Of a stretch of DNA of 64,000 bases, positions 49,761 to 58,812 are shown piece after piece. Under the pieces are notes generated by a model. That model had not been told where the DNA came from and did not search any database. It saw only the letters and a list, made by a program, of their open reading frames with translations. The position numbers were made by a program, and so were the translations under genes. Each line of letters begins with the position of its first letter. Positions within the stretch are counted from its first letter, which is position 1. Origin of the DNA: Citricoccus muralis (GTDB lineage: Bacteria > Actinomycetota > Actinomycetes > Actinomycetales > Micrococcaceae); NCBI RefSeq assembly GCF_029637705.1, contig NZ_CP121252.1:1178001-1242000 (forward strand). The letters are read 5' to 3'.

Positions 49761-50597
49761 ATGGCGAACTACACCGCTGCTGACATTAAGGCACTGCGTG
49801 AACGCACCGGTGCCGGCATGATGGACGTCAAGAAGGCTCTGGACGAGGCCAACGGTGATGCCGAGAAGGCCATCGAGATCATTCGCGTGAAGGGCCTCAA
49901 GGGCGCCACCAAGCGCGAAGGTCGTTCGGCCGCTGAAGGCCTCATCGCCGCGACCGTCGCCGATGGCGCCGGCGTGATGATCGAGATCAACTGCGAGACC
50001 GACTTCGTGGCCAAGGCCGACAAGTTCATCAACCTGGGCAACACCGTGCTCGAGGTCGCCGCCGCCTCCAAGGCTGCCGATGTCGACGCCCTGCTGGCTG
50101 CCGAGTACAACGGCCGCACCCTGGGTGACCACGTCACCGAAGAAGGCGCCCTGATGGGCGAGAAGGTCGTCGTGCGCCGCGTGGCTCGTGTGGAAGGCGC
50201 CTTCGTGGATGCCTACCTGCACAAGACCTCCAAGGACCTGCCGGCTCAGGTGGGCGTGCTCATGGCTGTGGATTCGGACTCCGCTGAAGCGCAGACCGCG
50301 GCTCACGACGTCGCCGTTCACATTGCTGCCATGGCCCCGACCTACCTGTCCCGCGACGAGGTTGCCGAGGACGTTGTGGCCAACGAACGCCGCATCGCCG
50401 AGGAGACCGCGCGCGCCGAGGGCAAGCCGGAGCAGGCCATGCAGAAGATCATCGAAGGACGCCTGACCGGCTTCTTCAAGGAGATCGTGCTGGAGGACCA
50501 GGGCTTCGCAAAGGACCCGAAGGTCTCCGTGGGCAAGGTCCTCGAGCAGGCCGGAACCAAGGGCGTGAAGTTCGCTCGCTTCCGCGTCGGTAGCTGA
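49761..50597 (+). CDS. tsf: Elongation factor Ts
   Basis: The 278-residue protein has the N-terminal UBA-like module (YTAADIKALRERTGAGMMDVKKAL) and the EF-Ts signature INCETDFVAKADKF. It exchanges GDP on EF-Tu. ATG 49761 (MANYT) is the family start; four upstream in-frame codons (from 49749) are rejected. It shares the transcript with rpsB and ends before a strong terminator. Confidence 0.98.
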   Translation: MANYTAADIKALRERTGAGMMDVKKALDEANGDAEKAIEIIRVKGLKGATKREGRSAAEGLIAATVADGAGVMIEINCETDFVAKADKFINLGNTVLEVAAASKAADVDALLAAEYNGRTLGDHVTEEGALMGEKVVVRRVARVEGAFVDAYLHKTSKDLPAQVGVLMAVDSDSAEAQTAAHDVAVHIAAMAPTYLSRDEVAEDVVANERRIAEETARAEGKPEQAMQKIIEGRLTGFFKEIVLEDQGFAKDPKVSVGKVLEQAGTKGVKFARFRVGS

Positions 50598-50656
50598 TCC
50601 CAGTAGACTGCACCACAACGTCCGTCGTCGTCCATCGACGATGAACACCTGAAGGA

Positions 50657-50691
50657 GGGGGTGATCACCACATGGTGGTCACCCCCTTTTT
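50657..50691 (+). terminator. Rho-independent terminator after tsf
   Basis: GGGGGTGA (50657-50664) pairs with TCACCCCC (50679-50686), with further pairing of CACCA/TGGTG inside, followed by TTTTT. It separates the rpsB-tsf transcript from pyrH. Confidence 0.92.
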
Positions 50692-50773
50692 CTCTGCCGA
50701 ACCACGAATTCGGCGCCACACCCGTCCGCTTCTGCGCACCACCTCGCGCGCGTTCGATGTCTAGGAGACGCCC

Positions 50774-51586
50774 ATGCCGGATCAGCATGCACCGGAAACA
50801 TCCTCCACCCCGACCATCAATACTCCCGGCGGCCTTCAAGATGGCCCGGACGCCCAACAACGCTACAACTCCACCGCCCCGTCGGGACGCCGTCGGGTAC
50901 TGCTGAAGCTCTCCGGTGAGGTCTTCGGCGGTGGCAAAGTCGGAATTGACCCAGCAACCGTGCGTTTCGTTGCCGAACAAATTGCCGCCGTGAAAAACAC
51001 CATCGAGGTGGCGGTCGTCGTCGGTGGTGGCAACTTCTTCCGCGGCGCCGAACTGTCTGAGAACGGCATGGACCGTCGTCGCGCCGACTACATGGGCATG
51101 CTCGGCACAGTCATGAACTGCCTGGCCCTCCAGGACTTTTTGCTACAGGCCGGCGTCGACACCCGTGTGCAGTCGGCCATCTCGATGGAGCAGGTTGCGG
51201 AGCCTTACATTCCGCTGCGTGCGATTCGCCACATGCAGAAGAATCGCGTGGTCATTTTCGGTGCCGGCACGGGTCTGCCTTACTTCTCTACCGATACGGT
51301 GGCCGCGCAGCGCGCCCTAGAAATCGGTGCCGACGAGGTGCTGATGGCCAAGTCCGGGGTGGACGGCGTCTACACCGCAGACCCGAAGAGGGACCCCACG
51401 GCCGAGAAATACGACCGGCTCACCTACGACGATGCGCTGCTGAAGAACATCCGCGTCATGGATCTGACCGCCATGACCATGTGCAAGGACAACGACCTGC
51501 CGATGATGGTGTTCGGCATGGAAGGCGACGGCAACGTCACTCGAGCGCTGCGCGGTGAGCGCATCGGTACCACCGTCACTGTCTGA
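50774..51586 (+). CDS. pyrH: UMP kinase
   Basis: The 270-residue amino-acid-kinase-fold enzyme phosphorylates UMP to UDP. The core starts at about residue 39 ([13 protein letters not shown]), with [14 protein letters not shown] and [19 protein letters not shown] as uridylate-kinase motifs. The first 38 residues are a polar, probably disordered extension. ATG 50774 is preceded by AGGAG and is kept because no better start lies closer to the core. frr follows, the standard order. Confidence 0.97.
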   Translation: MPDQHAPETSSTPTINTPGGLQDGPDAQQRYNSTAPSGRRRVLLKLSGEVFGGGKVGIDPATVRFVAEQIAAVKNTIEVAVVVGGGNFFRGAELSENGMDRRRADYMGMLGTVMNCLALQDFLLQAGVDTRVQSAISMEQVAEPYIPLRAIRHMQKNRVVIFGAGTGLPYFSTDTVAAQRALEIGADEVLMAKSGVDGVYTADPKRDPTAEKYDRLTYDDALLKNIRVMDLTAMTMCKDNDLPMMVFGMEGDGNVTRALRGERIGTTVTV

Positions 51587-51667
51587 CGCGGCGGCGAGCG
51601 CTGGCCCGCAATGCCCGCGCCGTAGCCTAGGATTGACAACAGACCCATCAACGTCGAAGGAGACATC

Positions 51668-52225
51668 GTGACCGCAGAGAATCTGGTCGAAGCCGAACAG
51701 CAGATGGAACGCACCCTGGAAGCCACGCGAGAAGATTTCGCCGGGGTCCGCACGGGCCGCGCCAACCCGGGGCTGTTCTCCAAGGTCATGGTCGATTACT
51801 ACGGCACCTACACTCCGCTGCAGCAGCTGGCGTCCTTCACCACTCAGGATGCCCGCACGCTGATGATCGCCCCCTATGACGTCTCGGCGCTGCGCAACAT
51901 CGAGAAGGCCCTGTCCGACTCCGAGGTCGGCGCTAACCCCTCCAACGACGGGAAAGTCATCCGCGTGGTGATGCCTGAGCTGACCGAGGAGCGCCGCAAG
52001 GAATACGTGAAGCTGGTGAAGACCAAGGCCGAGGATCACAAGGTCTCGGTGCGCAACACCCGCCGCAAGACCAAGGAAACCCTCGACAAGCTCGTTAAGG
52101 ACGGAGAGATTGGCGAGGACGAAGGCGCACGCGCGGAAAAGGAGCTTGACGCTCTGACCCGCCGCTTCACCGACTCTATCGACGAGATGGCAAAGAACAA
52201 GGAACAGGAACTGATGGAGGTCTGA
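51668..52225 (+). CDS. frr: Ribosome recycling factor
   Basis: The 185-residue protein has the classic length. It shows REDFAGVRTGRANPGLFSKVMVDYYG and PELTEERRKEYVKLVKTKAEDHKVSVRNTRR, the tRNA-mimic RRF signature. With EF-G it splits post-termination ribosomes. GTG 51668 is preceded by GAAGGAG. A possible own promoter -10 (TAGGAT) lies at about 51628. Confidence 0.98.
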   Translation: MTAENLVEAEQQMERTLEATREDFAGVRTGRANPGLFSKVMVDYYGTYTPLQQLASFTTQDARTLMIAPYDVSALRNIEKALSDSEVGANPSNDGKVIRVVMPELTEERRKEYVKLVKTKAEDHKVSVRNTRRKTKETLDKLVKDGEIGEDEGARAEKELDALTRRFTDSIDEMAKNKEQELMEV

Positions 52226-52247
52226 TCTGTTCGCTTGCGAATAGATC
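52224..52247 (+). other. Hairpin between frr and cdsA
   Basis: GATCTGTTCGC and GCGAATAGATC form an 11-bp stem (one G-T pair) with a 2-base gap. It overlaps the frr stop and lies 19 bases before the cdsA start. No T-run follows, so it may be an mRNA processing or attenuation element. Confidence 0.5.
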
Positions 52248-52266
52248 TCTGACCTGGCCATTTGAT

Positions 52267-53490
52267 ATGTCAGACCCAGCAGACACCGCGACGTCGTCTC
52301 CTCGTGAGGAGACGACGTCGTCGTCACACCCCGAGACCGCATCTGGGCCGGTGATTACCGAGCTTGAAGGGTTTCCGGATCCCGTGCGTGATCCGGACAC
52401 GGGAATGATCATCCCGCAGTCCCGTAAAGAACGCCGGGCGCTCGAGGCTGCCCAGGCGGCTGCCGCAGCGTCCTCGACCGTAGGGGAACCACCAGTACCA
52501 CCAGAACAGCTACCGGCCGCAGTGGCGGCCGCGCCGCTGGTGAGCCGGATTCCGGGCACGGGCAGCGGGGCCGCCATTGATCCGCGCGGCGGACGCGCCG
52601 CTATCGGCATTGACCTCACGGACGAAGGCGCCCAGGCGGCACTGGACTCACCACTGGAGCTTCCGGCCGCGGAAGAACCGAAGAAATCCCGCGCGGGACG
52701 GAACCTTCCCGCCGCGATCATCACCGGCGTGATCCTGCTGGGCACTGCCATTGTAGGTTTGCTTTACGTACACCTGGTGCTCGTGGTGCTGATTGTGGTG
52801 CTGCTGCTCATGGGGACCTGGGAGATCGCACGGGCGCTACGGCCCCGCGGTATCGATGTTCCGCTGGCCCCCCTGTGGGTAGCCTCGGCGGCCATGCCGC
52901 TAACAGCGTACTTTGGTGGCATCGACGCGATGATGTTCGCCCTTTTCGGCACCATGTTGCTGGCGCTGTACTGGTGTGTCGTCGAGAGCTCCACCACCCC
53001 CGTGGGTACGGTACTTTCCGCCATGCTGATCCTGCTGTGGGTGCCGTTCCTGCTGTCCTTCGGTGTGGTGCTGTTGCACGAACCCCAGGGTAGCCTGATG
53101 GTGGCCTCCCTGCTGCTGATCGTCGTCGCCAATGACACTGGTGGTTACGTGGTCGGAGTGCTGTTTGGCAAGCACCCCATGGCGCCGAAAGTGAGCCCGA
53201 AGAAGTCCTGGGAAGGGTTGATGGGATCGCTGGTGGCAGCCATGGGCGTGGGCGCCGGTTGCTTCCACTGGGCCCTGCACGAGCCCTGGTGGATCGGCGC
53301 CTTGCTGGGCTTCGCCATCGTTTTTGCCGCCACGGCCGGCGATTTCTCGGAGTCCATGGTCAAACGTGAACTGGACATTAAGGACATGGGCAACTCGCTA
53401 CCGGGACACGGAGGCGCGATGGACCGCCTCGACTCGCTGGTGTTCGCCGCCCCTGTCGCTTACACCGTCTTCGTGGTGCTGATGCCATGA
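52267..53490 (+). CDS. cdsA: Phosphatidate cytidylyltransferase (CDP-diacylglycerol synthase)
   Basis: The protein has 407 residues. The first ~140 are an Ala/Pro-rich, low-complexity cytoplasmic extension. About eight membrane helices follow, with GVLFGKHPMAPKVSPKKSWEG and the CDS signature DIKDMGNSLPGHGGAMDRLDSLVFAAP. It makes CDP-DAG, the substrate of the CDP-alcohol transferase at 43523. There is no Shine-Dalgarno before ATG 52267; the extension has no later Met that is clearly better. Confidence 0.95.
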   Translation: MSDPADTATSSPREETTSSSHPETASGPVITELEGFPDPVRDPDTGMIIPQSRKERRALEAAQAAAAASSTVGEPPVPPEQLPAAVAAAPLVSRIPGTGSGAAIDPRGGRAAIGIDLTDEGAQAALDSPLELPAAEEPKKSRAGRNLPAAIITGVILLGTAIVGLLYVHLVLVVLIVVLLLMGTWEIARALRPRGIDVPLAPLWVASAAMPLTAYFGGIDAMMFALFGTMLLALYWCVVESSTTPVGTVLSAMLILLWVPFLLSFGVVLLHEPQGSLMVASLLLIVVANDTGGYVVGVLFGKHPMAPKVSPKKSWEGLMGSLVAAMGVGAGCFHWALHEPWWIGALLGFAIVFAATAGDFSESMVKRELDIKDMGNSLPGHGGAMDRLDSLVFAAPVAYTVFVVLMP

Positions 53491-53545
53491 GCGCACGCAC
53501 CACCGCCCTCGCACCACAGAACGGCATCAAGGGAGCTGATCGATC

Positions 53546-54163
53546 ATGAACGCGAAAGCCCGAAGCGCTGCCAAGCGCGGGTCCAAGCGCGCACCACTGT
53601 CCGCGAACCCCGATGAGGCCAACCCGTTCTCGACGACCTCGCGCAAGAACTACGGCTACGATCCCAAGCAGGTTGACGAGTTCATTCGGCGTGCCCGCCA
53701 CGCTTACCACGGTGACGGAACCATGACGGCCGCCGAGGTGCGCTCCACCTCGTTTGACGCCGTCAAAGGCGGGTACACCGCTCACCAGGTGGACCAGGTG
53801 CTGGACCGGTTGGAGGACGCCTTCCTGCGCACCGAGCGCGATGAGCTCATCCAAAAGCAGGGCATGGAGACCTGGAATACGTACCTGGACGAGCTGATCC
53901 GGCGGCTGATGTTGCGCCTGGATCGTCCCGACGGCGAACGCTTCCGCCGCCCCAGTAACGAAGAGTCCACCAGCTATCACCAGCAGGATGTCGACACCCT
54001 GTGCCGGAAACTGCGGGGGCACCTCACCGACGAATCTTCAGTGTCGGTGACGGATCTGCGGGTGGTCTCGTTCCGCTCGGTGCAGGGTAGCGAGGGATAT
54101 GAAGAGGGTCAGGTCGACGCGTTTATTGACGACGCCGTGGAACTTCTCACCGTTCTCGATTGA
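53546..54163 (+). CDS. DivIVA-domain protein
   Basis: The 205-residue protein has two DivIVA-like motifs: SRKNYGYDPKQVDEFIRRARHAYH with STSFDAVKGGYTAHQVDQVLDRLEDAF (residues 32-93), and a related C-terminal VVSFRSVQGSEGYEEGQVDAFIDDAVELL. There is no long coiled coil, so it differs from the main polar-growth DivIVA/Wag31. It is commonly found after cdsA in Micrococcales. A role linking envelope synthesis to membrane curvature is possible but inferred. Confidence 0.82.
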   Translation: MNAKARSAAKRGSKRAPLSANPDEANPFSTTSRKNYGYDPKQVDEFIRRARHAYHGDGTMTAAEVRSTSFDAVKGGYTAHQVDQVLDRLEDAFLRTERDELIQKQGMETWNTYLDELIRRLMLRLDRPDGERFRRPSNEESTSYHQQDVDTLCRKLRGHLTDESSVSVTDLRVVSFRSVQGSEGYEEGQVDAFIDDAVELLTVLD

Positions 54164-54202
54164 GCACCGGGAAAAGTACGGACGCCAGGGCGACCGGAAC
54201 GA

Positions 54203-54670
54203 TTAGGCGCTCAGCTCCAGAACGAGCTCGGTCACGACCTCGGCGCGAGCATTCGAAAAAGTCTTGACTTCGTCGACGACGGCGAATCCGCGGCGGGTGA
54301 GGACCTTCTGCGAACCGATATTGTCAACCGGCACATGGGCGCGGACCGGGCGCGGCTCGAAACCGGCCAGGAACTCATCGACCGCAGCCGTGGTGATGCC
54401 CTGACCCCAAAACTGTCGAGCGGTCCAGAACGACAACTCGGGCACATCATTGAGTCCTGCGCACACCAACGCTCCGGCCACGTGACCGTCGTGCTCAATG
54501 GTGTACACGAGCGAATTCTCGTCACGCAACAGCGCTGACCAGTGGAAATCGAAGACGCCTCGATCTCGGGGATTGCGAGGCGCGAAGGCGGCCATCACAT
54601 TCGCCTGCTCGTCCTGCTGCTGCAGGAAAAACTCGTCGACATCCGTAGAACGGACCTCACGCAGGATCAT
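54203..54670 (-). CDS. GNAT-family N-acetyltransferase
   Basis: The 155-residue protein has the RimJ/RimL-type layout: ILREVRSTDVDEFF start, PELSFWTARQFWGQGITTAAVDEFL (acetyl-CoA loop, with the usual Gly-rich motif reduced to GQGIT), and NIGSQKVLTRRGFAVVDEV, the Asn-Ser-x-Lys-Val-x-x-x-x-Gly-Phe end motif. GAGGAGG lies 11 bases before ATG 54670. Substrate unknown. The longer frame to 55300 lies over the protease gene and is rejected. Confidence 0.85.
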   Translation of the reverse strand: MILREVRSTDVDEFFLQQQDEQANVMAAFAPRNPRDRGVFDFHWSALLRDENSLVYTIEHDGHVAGALVCAGLNDVPELSFWTARQFWGQGITTAAVDEFLAGFEPRPVRAHVPVDNIGSQKVLTRRGFAVVDEVKTFSNARAEVVTELVLELSA

Positions 54671-54772
54671 GATTGTCGTGACCTCCTCGTCACCGTCGGT
54701 CGATGTTCTCACTACTCTACGTGGTTCCGGTCGATTCAGCCGACACACAGCGCATACCTGCATAATGGTGCG

Positions 54773-56131
54773 GTGACTTTCTCTGCCGTGGCCTTTGTGA
54801 TCGGTGTGCTCGTCGTCGCCGTTGGCATCATCCTCTCGATCGCCCTTCACGAAATCGGGCACCTCGTTCCCGCCAAACTTTTTGGGGTGCGGGTCACCCA
54901 ATACATGGTCGGTTTCGGCAAGACCCTGTTCTCGTTCAAACGTGGAGACACCGAGTACGGGATTAAAGCAATACCGCTGGGTGGCTACGTGGCCATGATC
55001 GGCATGTACCCGCCGGCCCACCCCGACCAGGGGGAGCAACCGCGTAACGCCTCCACCGGGTTGCTGCAGCAAATGTCCCAGGACGCCCGTGAAGTCGCGG
55101 CCGCCGAGCTGCGCGAGGGTGACGAGCACCGGATGTTCATCTCCCTGCCCGTGTGGAAACGCATCATCATCATGCTGGGCGGGCCGTTCATGAACCTGGT
55201 GATCGGCACCGTGCTCACCGCTATCCTGGTGACCAGCGTGGGCGTATCCACCCCCACCACCACGGTCTCGGAAGTGTTCCGCTGTGCGATAAGCGCCCAA
55301 GAACAGACAGAGCGTGCCGAAGCCGGTGCTGAAGAATGCACCGACGAGGATCCCACTTCACCGGCGTACGCGGCGGGGTTGGAGCCGGGAGACGAGATTA
55401 CCTCGTTCAACGGGGAACCGGTCGTCGACTGGGAGTCTCTCACCGAGGGCATCCAGCAGCGCGCGGATCAGGTTACCGAGATCACCTACCTGCGGGACGG
55501 GACCGAGCACACCACCACGATCACCCCGCAACTCACGGCACGCCCGCAACTCGATTCGTTGGGACGTGTCCAATACGACGATGACGACAACATCATCACC
55601 CACCACGTCGGCTTCATCGGCATGGGATCTCTCGTGGAGAACCAGACGCAACCGGTCACCGAGACGTTTCCCGTGCTGGGTCAGCAGCTGGAAGCCACTG
55701 CGCGCGTGGTGGTGGCCCTGCCCGTGCGGCTGTGGGACACCGTCGTCGTGATTGCCACCGACGGCGAACGAGACCCCAACGGTCCCATGTCCGTGGTGGG
55801 GGTCGGCCGAATCGCCGGTGAGGCGGCCGCACAAGAAACGGTTTCGGTAGCCGACCGGGCGGCGATGCTCTTGTCGCTGATCGCCTCCGTGAACATTGCA
55901 CTGATGGTGTTCAACCTCATCCCGTTGTTGCCCCTTGATGGCGGGCATGTGGCGGGGGCGCTGTGGGAGAAAATCCGCCGGACGTGGGCCAAACTGCGCG
56001 GGCAGAAGGACCCCGGTCCGTTCGATATTGCCCGACTGCTGCCGCTGACCTACATAGTGGCTGCTGGGCTGATGGTGATGGGCGCCATACTCATCGTGGC
56101 GGACATCGTCAAACCTGTTCAGCTGTTCTAG
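54773..56131 (+). CDS. rseP: Site-2 zinc metalloprotease, M50 (RseP/Rip1-like)
   Basis: The 452-residue membrane protease has catalytic HEIGH in the first helix (ALHEIGHLVPAKLFGV), a PDZ domain at about 190-280 (AYAAGLEPGDEITSFNGEPV), and the distal zinc ligand in NLIPLLPLDGGHVAGAL. It cleaves membrane-bound anti-sigma factors or similar. GTG 54773 is chosen because a CATAAT box lies six bases upstream, suggesting a leaderless message. Upstream in-frame codons to 54542 overlap the divergent GNAT gene and lack homology. Confidence 0.94.
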   Translation: MTFSAVAFVIGVLVVAVGIILSIALHEIGHLVPAKLFGVRVTQYMVGFGKTLFSFKRGDTEYGIKAIPLGGYVAMIGMYPPAHPDQGEQPRNASTGLLQQMSQDAREVAAAELREGDEHRMFISLPVWKRIIIMLGGPFMNLVIGTVLTAILVTSVGVSTPTTTVSEVFRCAISAQEQTERAEAGAEECTDEDPTSPAYAAGLEPGDEITSFNGEPVVDWESLTEGIQQRADQVTEITYLRDGTEHTTTITPQLTARPQLDSLGRVQYDDDDNIITHHVGFIGMGSLVENQTQPVTETFPVLGQQLEATARVVVALPVRLWDTVVVIATDGERDPNGPMSVVGVGRIAGEAAAQETVSVADRAAMLLSLIASVNIALMVFNLIPLLPLDGGHVAGALWEKIRRTWAKLRGQKDPGPFDIARLLPLTYIVAAGLMVMGAILIVADIVKPVQLF

Positions 56132-56152
56132 CTCGTCGTTAGAGTGGCCCCT

Positions 56153-57154
56153 ATGCCTGACCCCTTCGACGCTACTTCACGCCTCGTCTCGTTCCCGACC
56201 CGTCGTACCGTTCTGACCGGCCTGACAGGGGTGGGTGCGACATGGGTGCTGGCGGCATGCGGATCGGGAGGTTCCAACGCCTCGGAAAGTCCGTCCGCTT
56301 CGGGCAGCGCGTCCGCTTCGGTGAGCGCCGCGGCGTCGCCGTCACCCACCTCCATACCGAAACCCGAGTTGCCCGGTGGCGGCACCCGGCTGTTCCCGGG
56401 ACGGCGATTTGTGGCCCTTTATGGTTCACCGGGAATCCCCTCCTTGGGGTTGCTGGGGGAGCAGGACCTGGAAGAATCCATCACCCGCGCCCAGGAACTG
56501 GCGGCATCCTATGAGGGAACCAGCCGCGAGCCGGTGATGCCCGCCTTCGAGATCATCTCCACGGTCGCCACCGCATCCGAAGGACCTACCGGTGAATACA
56601 CTTCCGCGGTGGACATGGACGTGTTGCGTGAGTGGGTCGAAGCCGCGGCCGAGAACGACATCTACGTCATCCTCGACCTCCAGCCCGGACTCTCGGATTT
56701 CCTCACCCAGGCGAAACACTTCGAGGACTTGTTGCTGGAACCACACGTGGGCCTGGCGCTGGATCCCGAATGGCGACTGCAACCTGGCCAACGGCATATG
56801 GCTCAAATCGGACAGGTGCAGGCCGATGAGGTCAATGCGACGACCGAATGGCTGGCCAAACTGGTGGCCGAAAACAATCTGCCCGAGAAACTGGTGATCC
56901 TGCATCAGTTCCAGCTGCGGATGATTGTCGACCGCGAAAAAGTGGTGGAGCGCCCGGGACTGGCGTTGCTGGTCCACGCGGATGGTCACGGCACTCCCGG
57001 TCAGAAAATGGACACCTATCGCACCCTGACGAAGGACCTGGCCCCGCATGTGCGAATTGGGTGGAAGAACTTTATTGACGAGGACAACCCCACCTTTACG
57101 CCGTCTGAGACGATGGACATTGTCCCCAAACCCTGGTTCGTGTCGTATCAGTGA
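56153..57154 (+). CDS. Putative lipoprotein with TIM-barrel-like domain
   Basis: The protein has 333 residues. A twin-Arg-like leader (SFPTRRTVLTGLTGVGATWVLAACG) ends in a lipobox (LAAC-G), followed by a Ser/Ala/Pro linker. The folded domain starts RRFVALYGSPGIPSLGLLG and includes NDIYVILDLQPGLSDF and KLVILHQFQLRMIVD, alternating strands like a barrel. Homologues are common and uncharacterised in actinobacteria. TAGAGT lies seven bases before ATG 56153, so it is probably leaderless; GTG 56144 is an alternative. Confidence 0.8.
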   Translation: MPDPFDATSRLVSFPTRRTVLTGLTGVGATWVLAACGSGGSNASESPSASGSASASVSAAASPSPTSIPKPELPGGGTRLFPGRRFVALYGSPGIPSLGLLGEQDLEESITRAQELAASYEGTSREPVMPAFEIISTVATASEGPTGEYTSAVDMDVLREWVEAAAENDIYVILDLQPGLSDFLTQAKHFEDLLLEPHVGLALDPEWRLQPGQRHMAQIGQVQADEVNATTEWLAKLVAENNLPEKLVILHQFQLRMIVDREKVVERPGLALLVHADGHGTPGQKMDTYRTLTKDLAPHVRIGWKNFIDEDNPTFTPSETMDIVPKPWFVSYQ

Positions 57155-57182
57155 GCCAGACTGCTGCTGAAGGAGGACGCCG

Positions 57183-58112
57183 ATGAGTGTGATGCCGCAC
57201 GGGGTGCACTGGACCGCCGAAGTCGACGCGGCGATCCGGTTGCGCACCCAAGACACGGTGCGTCTGCTCACGGACGCCGACACCGAAGCGCTCGGGCGGC
57301 TGTGCGCCAGCGATCCTGTTGCTCATTGTTACGTCCAGGCCATTCTCGATACCGGACGACTGGCCGGACCGTTGCGCGCCCTGCATCGCGGAGTGTTCCT
57401 GGGGATTGACGATCTTGACCGTCCCGGTGAACTGCTCAGCGCCTGCTGGGTGGGCTCCAACGTGGTCCCCGTCGGTTCCGACTGGTTAGCCGGCGAATTG
57501 ATCGGACTCGCCGTGCGCGTGCTCGGCCGCCGATTGGGCTCAATTTTCGGTCCCCGGGAATCCGTGATGAGCATCTGGTCCGCCCTGCAAGAAGGCCCGC
57601 AACGGGCTCGGGACGTCCGCGAACACCAGCCGCTGATGATGCTGGACACCCAGCCGACCGGTCCGCTCAACCCGCGGGTTCGACCGGCGCGAGTGGACGA
57701 GTTCTCCCGCGTGCTTCCGGCTTCCGTGGCCATGTTCACCGAAGAGCTCGGATACTCACCCCTCGACGACGGACCCGTGATGTACCGCAGCCGGGTGGAG
57801 TCACTGATCTCTCGTGGGCACTGCCTCGTCGACATTGACGAAACCCCCGGTGAAACGGCGGGACGAGTGCGGTTCAAAGCCGACATCGGTGTCTTCACTC
57901 GCGCCTGCATCCAACTGCAAGGGGTTTGGCTGGCTCCCTGGGCCCGCGGCCAGGGCCAAGCAGCCGCCGCGGTGGCCGCCACCGCCGCCCACGCGCTCAC
58001 CATGTCGCCGCGGGTGAGCCTCTACGTCAACGACTACAACAAGCCGGCCATCCGCACTTATCAACGGGTCGGATTCGAAACGGTCGGCGATTTCGCCACC
58101 GTGCTGTTCTGA
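57183..58112 (+). CDS. GNAT acetyltransferase with DUF4081 domain
   Basis: The protein has 309 residues. The N-terminal DUF4081-type half (DADTEALGRLCASDPVAHCYVQAIL, then GIFGPRESVMSIW-like) precedes a GNAT half with VWLAPWARGQGQAAAAVAA (acetyl-CoA loop) and VSLYVNDYNKPAIRTYQRVGF (Asn-x-x-Ala-Ile-x-x-Tyr-x-x-x-Gly-Phe). This family typically lies between rseP and proS in actinobacteria, as here. GAAGGAGG precedes ATG 57183. Substrate unknown. Confidence 0.88.
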   Translation: MSVMPHGVHWTAEVDAAIRLRTQDTVRLLTDADTEALGRLCASDPVAHCYVQAILDTGRLAGPLRALHRGVFLGIDDLDRPGELLSACWVGSNVVPVGSDWLAGELIGLAVRVLGRRLGSIFGPRESVMSIWSALQEGPQRARDVREHQPLMMLDTQPTGPLNPRVRPARVDEFSRVLPASVAMFTEELGYSPLDDGPVMYRSRVESLISRGHCLVDIDETPGETAGRVRFKADIGVFTRACIQLQGVWLAPWARGQGQAAAAVAATAAHALTMSPRVSLYVNDYNKPAIRTYQRVGFETVGDFATVLF

Positions 58113-58198
58113 GCCGGCGGGTGATCCTGGCGGTACACTGGCAACGGTGTCGGGAGCGAGTGGCGCGCCCGACAGGTCATCGCGTCGAAGGAATACCC

Positions 58199-58792
58199 AT
58201 GCGAGCACGCCTCAGCGCACTCCCGTTGCGCGGCGCCGTCGTCGCCGTTGCCCTCTTGCTCTTGACCGGCTGTGGTGCCCCGAAAGAAGAACCCGAGCCG
58301 AGTCCGTCCGAGGCGCCGCCGCAGGAAGCGGCCAGTCACGCCGTCTTCACCGCTCCCGATTTCACGGCCGATTCCGTGTCCGTGGAATTCGAGGAGGCGC
58401 TGCTGGCCGAACTGGGGGAGCAGTCCACCACCTTGGCCGGCGAGTCCGCACTGGCAGCGCCCCAGGACTCCGACGACATGATCGAAACCTCCGGAGTGAG
58501 CCCCGAAGACTGCGCCCCGGCCCCGGGGCTGGTCGTCACCACCGAAACCTCCCTGGTCATGGATGAAGAGCTGACGGAGGCGCCGGAGGACTCCGCCACC
58601 GATGGTGCAACCGAGGCCGTGACCGATGCCCCGTCCGGAACCGCCGCGACCCCGTCGTTGGACCTGGACCCCACTCTCGCGGTGTACGTGCCCGCCGGCA
58701 CCGACCTCTACGTTGACACCGGGGACGCTGACACCGACACCGACGCCGCCGTGGAGCTCATCGAGCGACTGCGCGAACGTCTGGAGTCGTGA
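58199..58792 (+). CDS. Putative lipoprotein, tandem member 1
   Basis: The 197-residue protein has an export signal LRGAVVAVALLLLTGCG with lipobox LTGC. A very acidic, low-complexity body follows, including EEALLAELGEQSTTLAGESALAAPQ and one Cys (PEDCAPAP), and a DADTDTDAAVELIERLRERL end. The LGEQSTTLAGESAL segment matches LGEDTEILTGEAVL in the next gene, so the two are related. No family function known. AAGGA lies seven bases before ATG 58199. Confidence 0.75.
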   Translation: MRARLSALPLRGAVVAVALLLLTGCGAPKEEPEPSPSEAPPQEAASHAVFTAPDFTADSVSVEFEEALLAELGEQSTTLAGESALAAPQDSDDMIETSGVSPEDCAPAPGLVVTTETSLVMDEELTEAPEDSATDGATEAVTDAPSGTAATPSLDLDPTLAVYVPAGTDLYVDTGDADTDTDAAVELIERLRERLES

Positions 58793-58812
58793 CCCGCCGA
58801 TGAAGGAGACCC

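Noticed and set aside
54542-54772. Upstream extension of rseP
   Set aside because: The in-frame codons run antisense through the GNAT gene start and show no protease homology.
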